Positions 39,811-52,300 of a stretch of DNA of 64,000 nucleotides are shown piece after piece. The position numbers and the translations under genes are program-made. The stretch comes from Lichenostomus cassidix (taxonomy: Eukaryota > Chordata > Aves > Passeriformes > Meliphagidae): the NCBI GenBank assembly GCA_008360975.2, contig CM039211.1, forward strand, positions 18,572,943 to 18,636,942. Direction: 5' to 3'. The stretch's first letter is position 1. The number at the start of each line of letters is the position of its first letter. The notes beneath the pieces were generated by a model. It did no database searches. It had not been told where the DNA came from and saw only the letters and a list, made by a program, of their open reading frames with translations.

Positions 39811-40889
39811 TCATAGAATCATAAAATTATGAAGATTGGAAGAGACCTCCAAGATTATCAAGTCCAACCTTCTACCAAACATCACCATGTCAAAAAGACC
39901 ATAGCACTAAGTGTCACATGCAGTCATTTCTTGAATGCCTTCAAGGATGGTGATTCCACCACCTCCCTGGGCAGCCCATTCTAATGCTTCAATGCCAAAC
40001 CACCCCTTCAGTGTAAAAAGCCTTCCCGATGTCCAACCTGAACCTCCCCTGGCACAGAGCCTGAGACTGTCGGCCTGTCCTGTCACTGGTGCCTGAGAGA
40101 AGAGATCAACCCCCACCAGGCTACAGCCTCATTTCAGGCACTGGGGGAGAGTGATAAGGTCATCCCTGATCCTCCTTTCTTCAAGGCTAAACAACCCCAG
40201 CTGTCTCCACAGCTCCTCATAAGACTTGTGCTCCAGACCCTCCATCAGCTCTGTTGCCCTTTTCTGGACTCATGCAGCACCTCAGTGTCTTTCTGGAGCT
40301 GAGGGGCCCAAAGCTGGACACAGCACTCGAGATGTGTCTTCATCAGTGCCGAGCAAAGGGAGATGGTCACTGCCCTGGTCCTGCTGGCCGCATGATTTCT
40401 GGTCCAGACCAGGACACTATTGGCCTTCCCAGCCATCTGGGCCCAGCTGGCTCAAGTTCAGCTGGTCTTCACCAGCATCCCCAGGTTCTTTTCCACCAGT
40501 ATCTTTCCAATCCCTCTTTCCCAAGCCTTTAGACTTGTCCAGGGTGCTTCTGACCCAGCACTTCACCTTGCCAAATCTCATCCAACTGGCTTCGGTCGAT
40601 CAATCCAGCCTGTCTAGATCCCTCTGCAGAGCCTTCCTATCCTCCAGAAGATGAACATAAACATGTGTGTCATCTGCAAACTTACTCAGGGGACACTGGA
40701 ACCCCTCATCCAGGTCACTGATAAAGATATTGAACAGGCCTGGCCCCAACACTTAGCCATGGGGAGCACCACTGCTGACCAGCCTGCAGCTGGATGTGAC
40801 TCCATTCACCTCCACTCTCTGGGCTGAGACATCCAGCCAGTTTTTAACCCAGGGCACAGTGCACCTATCCAAGACACGAGCTGCCAATA
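39811..40889 (-). mobile_element. CR1 LINE, 5'-truncated, with 3' end
   Basis: The left end is tcatagaatcataaaattat, the reversed CR1 tail, followed by the hallmark antisense segment ggaagagacctccaagat at about 39838. On the minus strand near 40240-40440 the codons give LECCVQLWAPQLQKDTEVL, the ORF2 C-terminal motif. Farther right (about 40660-40860) lie antisense counterparts of the RT FADDTK and PQGSVLGP blocks (tcatctgcaaacttactcag; a 'gggagcaccact' block). The element stops near 40889, a typical 5' truncation. Frameshifts make it inactive. Long plus-strand open frames across 40226-40654 are antisense shadows of this element and do not encode a host protein. Confidence 0.93.
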
Positions 40890-41385
40890 GGAAAAAACCC
40901 CATGTTCCTTAACCAATCAGATATCATCTAAATAAAGACTTTTCTCATCTCCCTAATGAAGTGCTTCAGTAAAGGAAATTTTGCAGTAAAACATATTATT
41001 GAACACAAGAATAGAAATACGAGCAAATCTCCATAGTTTTAATTTTCTAATCAATGTTTCTTGCCTAGAAAACCATTTATAATATATAGTTAATTCATAA
41101 AAGAAAAACTTAGGATGTTCTTATCTAGGATCAGTACATTCTGCTTCAAATCCTAACTGCATGAACTAAAGGAGCATAACGTTTCCAGCTGGTCATCTAA
41201 AAGAAAATAGTGCAGGTTCTTGTCACAGCGTACAATATTAATTGTCTTATTTTTTGTAAGTATTTCAACCTGGGAAAAAAGTTTTCTTCCTGTCCGGCTA
41301 GAGGTCAATAGGAGGTGAAGCTGTGCAGGCTGCTTGTCAGTTCGTTTTAGGGGGACTCTGACAATTGTAATACAAACAAGGTTGG
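40890..41385. other. Spacer, nothing seen
   Basis: AT-rich DNA between the CR1 copy and the TA microsatellite, with no gene or recognised repeat. Confidence 0.6.
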
Positions 41386-41416
<31 letters not shown>

Positions 41417-41516
41417 CTCATATCTATTTATCTATCTATATATGATTTAAATATATATATCATATATATCATAAATATATTATTATATATATATATCACA
41501 TATATATACATGATAT
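41386..41516. repeat. Compound TA-rich microsatellite
   Basis: Starts with (TTTA)n, then a 21-bp pure TA run (41396-41416), then degenerate TA, TATC and ATATCA units to about 41516. The tract can fold on itself in many ways, and length polymorphism is expected. Confidence 0.95.
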
Positions 41517-44500
41517 GTTGATTTAGCTTTTCCAGTAATATTAATAAAGAATTTTATAAATGGCCTCTATGTGTTGAGATCAAAAGCAAGCCTATTTCCG
41601 CCTACCAAGTTATATAATATTCATAATATTTCTCATCCATTTACACATCACAAAACAAAGTAATAAAAGGCCTGGCATATCATACAGGTATAAAACAATA
41701 TACTGTGATGAAACTGTAGCTGACAGTTTTTGAAACCATTAACTCCACATAGATAATGCAAAGAAGGAAAAATCATGACAGTAAATAGATATAAGAATGT
41801 ATGACTGTTGAAATGTACCTTGAAAAAATAGCTGCATTAAAATTAAAGGGAAAGTAACATGATTATGAGGATCTTTATATTTCTTTCATATTACCAAACA
41901 GTGATCAAACCTTCCTGATACCATTGCAAGAAAAAAAATTCAATACACATTTTTCCTACTGTAAAGAAAATGGAATTTTCTATATTTAAGCTCTTTTCTT
42001 GCATTCATCTATCATTTCCTACATTTTAAAACTCCTTTTGTTTTGCAAATCATTCATGGAACATATCTTTTTATAAGAATAATGTTTCTTAAAGGAATTA
42101 AAAGATGTAAGTTTCATTAGTCATCTGCCACAGTTATTGAATAAACACAAATGGAGTTAAAGGAGTTTCTGCATTCAACAGATTCTTAGTTTCTACTAAA
42201 ATCTTCACTTATCTTTCATATCACACAAAAGCAGAAGGACATCAAACAAACTCTAACTATATGACAGATATTTTTCTTCCAGGAGGTGGGTTAGTAAAGT
42301 TGCAGCTCCTGTGATCAGACAAAAATCTAATAACTCTAAAATAAATAATAATAAAAAAACCCTAAAATAAATATCATTGCAGTGTCTGTGGAAATAAAAC
42401 CTTTATAGCACAATAAAATATAAAATATGAAAATAACTGTGGCTGTTGTGTAGAGTATTATCACCGATGATTTATATACAGAAAAATATTTCAAGACCAA
42501 GAGTATTTCACAAGTATGATTATGAAATCTACATTATAAATACTTGTAAAAACTGTCATCTGTGTTACAGACAATATGTATTGCTAAATCTGTTCACATT
42601 ATATATATGTAAAGATTTATAGGTATACACAATTATGGCTCTGTGTGGGGTTAAAACTCTTCTAATTTGGAGCACATTTTTCAATGAAGGCTGTGCTGAC
42701 TGAATTAGTTTTAACCTCTATCTGGAGTATGGGCAACAGACATAGCGGTAAAGGTTGCAAAACCTTCCTCAGGAAGTGAAAACAGATTTGTCTCCATGTT
42801 ATTTCAGACATAATACTTGTATTTCAAGTCTAACAATGGAAGGGCAGCCTTATGTGATTCTTTTAAAAGCCAAATCACCCAAAGATTTGTCCAAAAAAAA
42901 TGCTATGCACTACTTGTTTAGTTTTGCTGACTTGTAGCATCTAGCGTGCTTGTGAAGCGCAAAGAAAACTGAAATGGTACACAGGAATTCTTTCCTTATT
43001 TTCAGCTTCCTTCCTGTCTTCTGCTGACTTTATAAACTCTGAAATCCCTATTCCAAAACTGCTTGATGTGAACATAAAGTTTGATTAAACCAGGATTGCT
43101 TAAAAGTTTGAAAAGGCAAGAGCTCATTCCGAAACAGGAGTAACACCAACAGTTTCTTTGCAAAGGTGTCTACAACCCAGCATGGTGTCATAGTAATCTT
43201 GGTCACAATACCTGCCACTCCAGAAGGCCTGGTGCATTTTGAAACTCTTATCAGTTTCAGATATTGGATATTTTGTCTTGGCTTTGATATTTAAGCCTGA
43301 TAATGAAAGTTTGGTAATTAATTTATAGACTACACTTGTAGGCAGAAGCAAATCATTACTGTAGGTTAGCAGAAATATAAACCAAAGACATACAACAACA
43401 GAGTACAGGTAAATATAACTGCACCATTTTTACAACAATTGTTTTTGTTGTTATAGTAAAGTGTGACAACTTTAGTTGAAACAAAAAGACAAAATTTCTG
43501 CATTGAGACGATTAAAGAAGAAATAAAAATTCAAAACATAAAAAGAAATTTTATGAAGAACAGTGAGTGAGGAGAACAACAAACCTTCCTTGAACACGCA
43601 CTTCCGTGCCTTGCTACAGAAATGTTTTTCTACTTCACATCACTTGGATTAGAAATTATAAATTTCAAGCAATTTTACCCAAATGGATAAAAAAAATACA
43701 TGCTTGCCTGCTTCTGGACCACCTCTCTACCTGCCCTGGTGAAGCACCTTCTAAACAGAGAAGCCTCACTCGAATAAATTTCTAACTATAAAACAGGACT
43801 AAAACATAAAGGGTGGGATGTTGCCCTGAAATACAGGAAGATTCCCACTTAAAGTGATTGTGTGTGGATCTATTGCAGTATTAGTTTTCCACCTTTGACT
43901 GAAGGAAAAGTAGAAAAATGACTTGCTAAATTTCTTATCTGGCTATGTCAGTGTTCTGAAAAGCCCCTGAAAATCTTGACTCCCTTCTTTACTGTCCAGT
44001 ATTAACACAATAATTACTGCCTTTTACCACAGTTTTCATTATAATCATAGCCAAATTTCTTTTTGAAGAATTCATTAAATTAATATTCTAGATTAATAAT
44101 ATCTTTGATGGTATTTTAAGATCATGTTTCTCATGAAATGCTGTGGAAAAGGTTTTCTCTTGGACATATCATGGAATCACTTTGAGACCACAGGAGAAAC
44201 ATCAGTGGAAAAGCAGCAAAGGGGTCACTGGGGTTGACAAGACAACTTAAACCCTTGTACTTGGTTGTACCTTCCAGTAAGGATGTGTCTCATCTTCTTA
44301 ACTTTTCAGCATGTATATCAGTTAATGAAGCAGACACAATATGCTTTTGGCAGGCTTGAGTCCTGGAAAGGAAAAGAAAAATGCTAAGAGAACTTGTGCT
44401 TGTGATCCCTGTCACTATTAAACTCTGCTCAATATCTCTGGGGAAGGTAAGAGAGCTGTGACTGAGCACTGCAGAAAATAGGCTGACATCTCATGTTGTA

Positions 44501-45666
44501 AGGTACTTCCTGAAAGGATTCTTCAAACGTAAAGCAAAGAACCATTCACTGACACCACTGGTCCTCTATGGCTAAGTGAAAAACAGCCAGACATGTGCAA
44601 AAACTTGTATTTGCTAGCCAGATGCATTTAATACTGCTCAGAAAACAAGTGTTCTGACTGATGTGTTCTAATGTCAAACTGATCTCCCTGGAGTCTCTGT
44701 TAATGGCACACAATGAACACAATTCTCCCCGCTGCAAGTGAAATAATGAAGTTTATTCATGGGGTTAAAAGACCAGCAAGCCTGGTAAATCTGTTCCTTG
44801 ACTACCTGGACAGAACACAACAGATGTGCAATGAATAGGCAATGCAGAGAAGTAGAGCATTGGTAATGTGTTGTCTGGGGGGAAAAAAAAAGAGGAAATC
44901 CTCTGGATTTCTCTTCCCAAAACCTGAAAACCCAATGTCCTCTCTTCAGACATTATCTAGGGACTGTGAATTGTAACTGACAGCCATATCTCATTATCAA
45001 TAAAGCTATGCAACCCATCGTCACTGAGGACTGACTGTTTGGGAATGCAGCACAACAGAACAGAATGTAATCACAAGTGACACTCTCAGCTACAAGGAAA
45101 GAACCACTCAGCACTTCCCATTTTTTCAGGAAAAAACCCCAGTGACATGGAAATTTGCAAATACCATGAAAAAAGATTCACAACTTCCTTTTTTGTTACA
45201 GTATAATCCTCAGCTGACTGTAGGTTAAAATTTTAGAGCAGTCTCTTATTTTGCACCTTATCATTTAATTCTAAAGGTTTTAGAGGAATTCAGCTTTGCA
45301 CACCAGGCAACTCAATACACATAAATACACCATATGCTAGAAAGTATTTCCAGCTGTTGGAAAAATGATTTGCTAAAAACTGAACAATCCTGAATATTGC
45401 TATTTAGCAAATATGTTGGAATTTCTATAGAACTGTATTGCTATTTAAATTCATATTATAAGCTCTTTTTTATAGGTGTTGAGGAAGCTATACACCATGG
45501 GATCTTCCAGTCTTCCAGTAGTTGACACAAATTTTGAAATCAGCCTCCATAAATAAGCGTATGAGATGTATAACATAATTCTTTAAAAAACTGCCTCTCT
45601 AAATCTTCTTCTGGTGGAATGAAACTAAATACTACAGAAGCTAGCTGGTTAGTAACTTCCCCCTGT
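41517..45666. other. Intergenic or intronic DNA, no gene seen
   Basis: No gene or recognisable mobile element. Frames of 60-75 codons only. Confidence 0.55.
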
Positions 45667-45737
45667 AAACAAAACAAACAAAAAAACCCCAACAAAAAAA
45701 AAACAAAAACAAACAAACAAAACAAACAAACAAAAAA
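45667..45737. repeat. (CAAA)n-rich microsatellite
   Basis: 71 bp made almost only of CA3-CA9 units with one aaccccaa interruption near 45686-45692. A minus-strand frame across it (45540-45821) shows a Phe/Leu/Cys/Val-rich run that is purely a consequence of the repeat. Confidence 0.95.
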
Positions 45738-46796
45738 GGTTGTATCTGTACTGAAGTGAAATACAGAGAGATTCTTCTCAGCACCTATGCACATTAAAAC
45801 ACTGGTGGCCAATGAAGTCAAGCTGCCAGCTTATTTGGCTTAGTTAGAGCCAAAGAGTAAAAAGATGGACTGAGCTGCATATTGCATCTCAAAATGACAC
45901 TTGCAGGACAAAAGCCAATGCTTTGCTGTAGGCAATATCTTATAATTTCTAGTAAATTAACACATGATTAGAGTAGAAAAAGAGTCATCTAGTGCCTCCA
46001 TAGCTTAGGAATGACATAATTACACCCAATTAAGGGAAGTACATGCCATAGTCAAACAGATCTTTCTCAGCAGCCTAACCCAAATTATGGAAACAGGACA
46101 TCAGCATTGCCAGACAGTTTCTAGGTGAAACACATTTCTCCAATCCTGTCTTCTGTAGTATGAGCAAATATTTAGTTGTAACTACACATAGAAATAAATA
46201 CACTATTTAGCTTAATTCAAGGATACCAACATGTCGTAGTAACCTGAGCAATGTAAGAATTTTATGAACAGAAAATAACCCTATGGGAACTGCAGTAGTT
46301 TTGGCACTATTTTTTATAAACAACATCTGTATTGGCAAACAGGGTAATATTTCTACATGCAAATAAGCACATAAAGCAAGTTGTAAGGTGCATTTTCTCT
46401 GCCTCTTCAAAAGTATATTAAATTTTGGAAAAAGAACTAAATTACTTATACAAAATTTTTAGTCAGGTCGATGTTTTAAACTAACACTTATTTGAAGTTC
46501 TTGTGGTGCAGTCACCATCAATGAATTGACACATAGTTCTTTGCATTTGCAAAATAGTATACACAATTAATGAATGTCAAGTGCAAGACTGTATAAATCC
46601 TGCCTTGGATATAAGAGAAGGTTTTAACTTGTTTTAGAGGTAAACATCTCTTCATCATTCAACATTCCTGCACTAAGATTTGACAGTAAGGCACAAAAAT
46701 TTATGCAGGAAATACAAAGACAAATCAAATTATGGCTGCCTCACAGGCTGTCAATATTCAACTCGCAATTTTCATTGCAAGGCAAAGTTTTGCTTA
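45738..46796. other. Spacer, nothing seen
   Basis: AT-rich DNA without gene or recognised repeat. A 67-codon minus frame at 46207-46410 is at chance level. Confidence 0.6.
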
Positions 46797-47021
46797 TCAT
46801 AGGATCATAGAATGTTAAGGGGTTGTAATAGACCTTAAGGATCATCTAATCCCAACCTGCTCTGCCATGGGCAGAGACACCTCCCACTGCAATAGACTGC
46901 TCAGAGCTTCATCCAATCTGTCCGTGAGCACTTCCAGGGTTGAGGCATCCATAGCATCTCTGGACAACTTATTGCAGTGCCTCACCACCCTCACAATAAA
47001 GAATTTCTTCCCAATATATAA
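46797..47021 (-). mobile_element. CR1 LINE, short 3'-end fragment
   Basis: The left end tcataggatcatagaatg is the reversed CR1 tail. It continues with the standard antisense 3' region: ttaaggatcatctaatccca, then gccatgggcagagacacctc near 46865, and agaatttcttcccaatat at the right edge. Only about 225 bp remain, an extreme 5' truncation. Confidence 0.92.
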
Positions 47022-47759
47022 CTCAAATACAAGTTGAACAAATGGAAAACCAAAAAATGTTTTTACTCAGACTTTAGCTTTAAGCTTCCATGAGTTAGTT
47101 AGCAAAATTTTCCTCTAATTTGTTTTTTTTCCCATCAAAGTCTTTGTGTTAGCCCCAGCTCTGGTATTTTGTAACTTCTTTACAAACCTTACTGTCATGC
47201 ACTTTTTTTATATTGGGCCTGTTTCTCTCTCTCTCTCTTCCTCAGCAAAACTTCTTCTTCAGCTGTCAAAACCAGCCAAATAAATAATCACCAGCATTGT
47301 TATGACCTGCAGTGTAAACCAAAGCTGCAGGCATGCAAGCCACTGGCCAAAATGGGTAGTTATTATTATCTTTAGGTCTGCATTCAGCAATTTTATTCTG
47401 AGTTAACTTTCTGGCTGGCTTTGTTTCATGATGGACAACATCTGTTCATCACACATTTGGACTGTATCATCCTTCAACACATTTTTCCTGATAAGGCTTG
47501 TAAACAGTGATAGTTCTACAGGTAAATTAGACAGGTAAGGATTCTATCAATCATTAGCTTAAATAAATGTAAAGGATTCATCAAGCTGATGTAGTTAATA
47601 CAATAACAGTCACTGTATTCTTATGAATTTCAGAGAAAATTCAAAAAAATTTTGAAATTCATTTTCAAAAATGAATTTTTGTTTGTGTTAACAACAATTA
47701 AAAAACTGTCCTGTTTCTTACCAGTATTTTCTTGATATCTTAAATTCATGTATGACTAG
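47022..47759. other. Spacer between two CR1 copies
   Basis: No gene. Contains a short (CT)n run at 47224-47238 and a 10-bp-arm palindrome (aaattcattt / aaatgaattt, 4-nt loop) at 47655-47678. Confidence 0.6.
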
Positions 47760-49375
47760 CTTAGAGGCACCACAGTTCTTCCAGTTTGGCAATCCTAAAT
47801 TTACATCTGTCTCATTCAACACTTTTTCCAGCAAAGGACTAGATCTAGGACTGTCCCTTGGGGTACACCACTAGTTTAATCGCAGCAGTTTAGTTGGTCA
47901 AGTGTGACACCTCTTTGCTGAAAACAAGCTGACTACTGATGATTTCCCTGTCTTTCAGGTGTCTGGAAATGGTTTCCAGGATCAGATGTTTTCTTACCTT
48001 TCCAAGGTGGAGGTGAGGAGGACTTTCATTTAGTTCATTGGGTCACCTTCCTTTGCCCTTCCTGAATGTAGGATTCACCACAAAGAATCAGGGATTATGA
48101 AATGATCTTTCAATGGCACCTGTGGTTGCATCCCATCAGGGTCCTTGGGCTTACGTAAATGGACTTTGTTTAAGTATTCCTTGACCCAATCCTCTTCCAT
48201 CGAGCACTTCTTCTTTCCTCCAGCCTTTTCTCCTGGTCTCTGGGACTCAGGATTCCTGGAGGCTGGGATTGCTAGTGAAGATGAGGCAAAGAAGGCATTA
48301 AGTATGCCAGAATTTTCTGTCTCGTGTAACCAAGTCCCCCATCTCATTGCGCAATGGGCCCACATTTTCCGTGGTCTTCTTTTTATCATCTGTGTACTTT
48401 TAGAAGGTTTTCTTTTATTGGGATTTTTTTGAAAGATTTAATTCCATTTGGGTTTTAGCTTGTTTAATGTCATTCTTAGATATCTGGACACTGAGCTTGG
48501 GTAGAAACTCATTTTCCATCCCTGCAGCCTCCTGTTGTTTTTACTTTACTTCCTGCTCATTGGAATGAACTGCACTTGAACTTGGAGAAGATGATCCTCA
48601 AATACTAACCAACTTTTCTGGGCCTTCTTTCCCTCTAGGGACATATCAAAAGGATTTCTCCAAGCATCTTTAAAGATGTCAAAATTTGTTTCCTGAGGTC
48701 CAAGTTTGTGACCTTGTTTATCACCCTTCTCGCTGCCCCCAGATTCTGGACCTCCTCCTTCACTCAGCACAGGTCACTGCAGAAAAGCTTTTTACATACT
48801 CCTGCCTCTGGTTTTCACATACTCCTGTCTCTGGTTTTTACATTCTCCTGCCTCTGGTTTTTTACGTACTCCTTGTGGGTGAATTTGTGGTCCAGCGCAG
48901 CCTCTGTCCTTGCTGGCTTCTCTATCACTTGGCAGGGGAAGTTATCATGAATGCACTCCAGGAAATTCCTGGATTTTTCTTATGTTCTGAGGTTCTGTGC
49001 CTCCAACATATATCAAGGTGGTTGAAGAGACCCATGAAGACCAGGACCTTCAAACTTGAGGTCTGTAGAGAATCTGACTTACTTGTTCTTCGTGGTCAGG
49101 CAGCCTATTGTAGACACCCATTATAATGTTCCCTTTGCCTAATCCTAACCCATAAAATCTCCATTGGCTTCTCATCCACCCCTAGGCAGATTTCCAAGAC
49201 CTTAAGTTGCTGCGTTACATAGAAGGAGTTCTGCCTCATCATCACACTTTCCTGTCCGTCTGAAAGAGGTGGTATCACTCCTTTTCAACATTCCAGTCAC
49301 AGGAGCCAACTCCCTATAATTCCATCATCCCAACAAGAACACAGTCCTGCAACTGCAAAATATGTGAATGCATAC
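47760..49375 (-). mobile_element. CR1 LINE, endonuclease to RT part of ORF2, internally rearranged
   Basis: Antisense copy of the 5' two thirds of ORF2. Right part (about 48890-49360): antisense endonuclease-domain sequence, including tctatcacttggcagg and atcaaggtggttgaagagac blocks. About 48546-48770: minus-strand codons such as AQKSWLVFEDHLLQVQVQ, the linker after the endonuclease. About 48075-48300: ILNAFFAS, EDWVKEYLNKV and DPDGMQPQV, the start of the RT domain. About 47930-47990: LILETISRHLKDREIISSQ. Then the sequence jumps straight to a degraded PQGSVLGP-like block near 47850, so the palm motif A segment is missing. No 3' tail is seen at the left edge. It is inactive. Plus-strand frames at 48145-48432 and 48686-49126 are shadows of it. 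Left edge is uncertain. Confidence 0.85.
48790..48874. repeat. Minisatellite of 22-23 bp units, about 3.7 copies, inside CR1
   Basis: Units start at about 48790, 48812, 48835 and 48858; each reads roughly ttttacatactcctgcctct plus gg. The copies differ by one to three bases. The array sits in the endonuclease part of the CR1 copy, in place of sequence normally present there, so it arose after the insertion. Confidence 0.92.
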
Positions 49376-52300
49376 ACACACACATCAATATTTGTAATAA
49401 GAATGCTCTTCACCTTTGATTTTCCACTGTCATTGCTGTTCACCTCATGACCCTCTCTGGAAGTCTTGTCAGCTAAGACTTATTTTAAACAGATTCTGTC
49501 CTGTCCTGTCTCTAATGGGAGACAATAGCAAGGGAACTACTGAGAAATGAGTGCAAGGTGAAACACAAAATAATACTATTAACTGCTAGTAAATAAATAA
49601 ATCCTAAACAAAATGGCAAGTTCCCGCCCACCCCCCAAGGTTCAAAGCCAGCTTAATTGTAGTCCAAAAAATGACCCTCAAATATTCCCAAGAACAAAGG
49701 GCCAGCCAAGAAAATGAGGATGAGACTGCTGTTTTAGCAAAGGAACTAGAACAAAATATGTGCAGAAGATTTGGAGAATTCCTGCTGATCTAGCTAAGAA
49801 AGCAGTCAGTGTTTTCCTTTCCTGTACTTGTTTCTAGGTTTTTAAAAAATATGTTTTAATGCAGAAAAAATGCTTACAGTAAATATTACTATTTGCTCAA
49901 TGATGGCAAATATATTACATACATTGCACATCAAATAAAAAGAAATAGACAAATTTGTGGTCCATATATTGTAGAACCCACTTTAAACATGACACAGCTA
50001 GAAATAATACAAAGTGATGTGGTGATGCCAATAGGGCAGGGATGGAAAAAATTTGGTAAGATTGCAGCAGCTAAGTCTATACTGTACACTAGATTGAGTT
50101 GATAATATTTGCTGCAGTTCTGGTCTTTGTTTGCTGAGTGGAAAAAGGTATGTCTGAGGTTATCTCCTTTCAAGGAGACATTACCTTAAGATGAAAAGAC
50201 TCATCATAGAGATTTAACTGTGAATATTAATTTCCTGTGTGTTTCATAAGAGGTTCAGTTTGCCAGGGCATTCCATTTTATGGGAAAAAAAAATTAAGTG
50301 TAAAATTGAAAAAATGCTGTACATTTAAACCTTTTATATGGCCACTTTGCAAAGGCATTCACTGAACTGGTGATAAAACCATGACAACTTTCCATTGTAA
50401 CAACACAAAAACTGCTCCAAGAGCATTAAAACAAAGAGTTTGTTTCACAGTGATGTTCTTCCCATATTGAGGAAGCTTCTGGTTGCTGGGTTGCAGTCAC
50501 CAGTTGACTCAATATTAAGTTTCTGTCCACACAACTATGAAGGATATTATCTGCCAAATCTTGGATATTAATGCATGTTTCAATGTTTTGCTTAGTAAGT
50601 ATTTTTTCACACTTTTTCCAAATATGCATATGTAATTTCAGGAGAATACAAATGTAGGCAGACACTAAGTAGTTGTGTTTTTCACTCATCATAATTTTAC
50701 TGTAAAATAGATTTCTTCCGTTTTCAACTAAATGCTTTACAATTTAAATCACTTGTAAACGTAAATACGAGAAAAGGGCTTCAAAAATTGTCAGGCAATT
50801 TGACATGCCCTATAATCTTCAGCTCTTTGGAATTGCCAAAAGTGCCAGAAGTACTGAAATGTAAAGCAAGTTAAAAAAAAAACCAAACAGTTAGCTGGAG
50901 ACGTCTGTCATTTGAAATCAATATTAGTATTAAGTTTCACCAAGAAATTAAATGACTTTGTTTTAATAGCTGTATTAAGCCCAGTAGCAAATCTCATTTC
51001 TTGCAGGTAACTCATACATTATGTCAGAAAACATTGGCTTAGACTGCTGAAACTATTTCTCTTCTAAAGGGAACTCTTCCCTTTGAAATTGTAACTATTT
51101 CCCTTTTAAAGGAAACCATCACATGCAGACAAGGAACTGGGAAGGAAACTCCTCAAGTGTAGATATCTCTAAACACACTCCAATATTTGTGGCCTATATG
51201 CACATGATAACTTTCTCCTGTTTAAATATGACAGCAAGAAGTTATCTAGCATACCTCTTACAGTGGCTAGTTGATTAACATTTACCTGGAGTGCATTTTA
51301 CACTCGTTTGGCACAGATTAGTGGGGAGTCTAAAGCTGATGAGAGCTAAGTGTGAGGACCTGGCATGATGTTGTGTATAAGCCATGTCCTACTCTGGTAA
51401 CTCACCACATAAAGCATTATTTCACTGTGATTCTTTAAAAGCTAGGTTTTTTAGTGAAGACAAAGATAAAATATACCCTGTCTTCTTATGTGCACGGTTG
51501 GACTTGCACACTGTGGGTATGACATGACTTACTGGGATAAGAGACCTGTTTTATATATAATTTTAAATAATTAGGCATTGAATTAACTTCTGAATAGGTG
51601 AAATTGCAATGTCTGCCATTTCTAGGCTAAGCGCTGATAGTACTGCTGGAGGGAGAAAGCCTTTACCAACCCCGGGGGAAATGGCCTTGAACTCAGGAAA
51701 TCATTAAGTGAAACAGTAAGTGGAAATTACTCAGTAACTGAGCTGCTGAAAAAAGGACATTAAAGAGGAGCAAAGATTTTTTTTTTCCCCTTTTTTTCCT
51801 TGCCTTCTGAGGGTCGCTGAGCAAGAAACTTGTTTAGACAAAGAAGTAAGCAAGGGTCATCCTGAAAAGAAGTGATGATATATTTGATCCTTACTCATCA
51901 AATATATTCTCTAGAACAGAGGAAAACAGAGCATTACATTGGTGTGTACATTCTTTGTTGATAACACAGACAGACAAAAGAGAGAACATTAAATCCTTAA
52001 TATAAGAATTTCAGGTAATTTTTCATAGTCTGACATAAAGTTTCTTCCAAATTTGTCATTGCATTATTGGAGTACTTTTCTTTATGTATTCTTCTGGAAT
52101 AAATTTGTTTAACATCAACACAGCCTGACCTGAATTTTTGCCTTTATTAAGGTCTGGATCAACCAACCCTTAAGGTTAACACAAGTTAATTTTCTTTTTT
52201 TACTCTTACAGATTCTTTTCTCCCTGGATTTTGGTGTGCTTGGATTTTTGGGGGTTTTTGTTCTTCTTCCCTTTACATCAGATCAAAACCCATGATTTTT

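Noticed and set aside
40226..40654. 142-codon plus-strand open frame, Ser/Pro-rich
   Set aside because: Antisense shadow of the CR1 copy at 39811-40889; the minus strand there reads CR1 ORF2 motifs.
45540..45821. Minus-strand frame with a strongly hydrophobic Phe/Leu/Cys/Val-rich run resembling a membrane segment
   Set aside because: The hydrophobic run is the translation of the (CAAA)n microsatellite.
48686..49126. 146-codon plus-strand open frame, the longest in the window
   Set aside because: It lies antisense to the CR1 endonuclease segment and includes the minisatellite. No known protein features.
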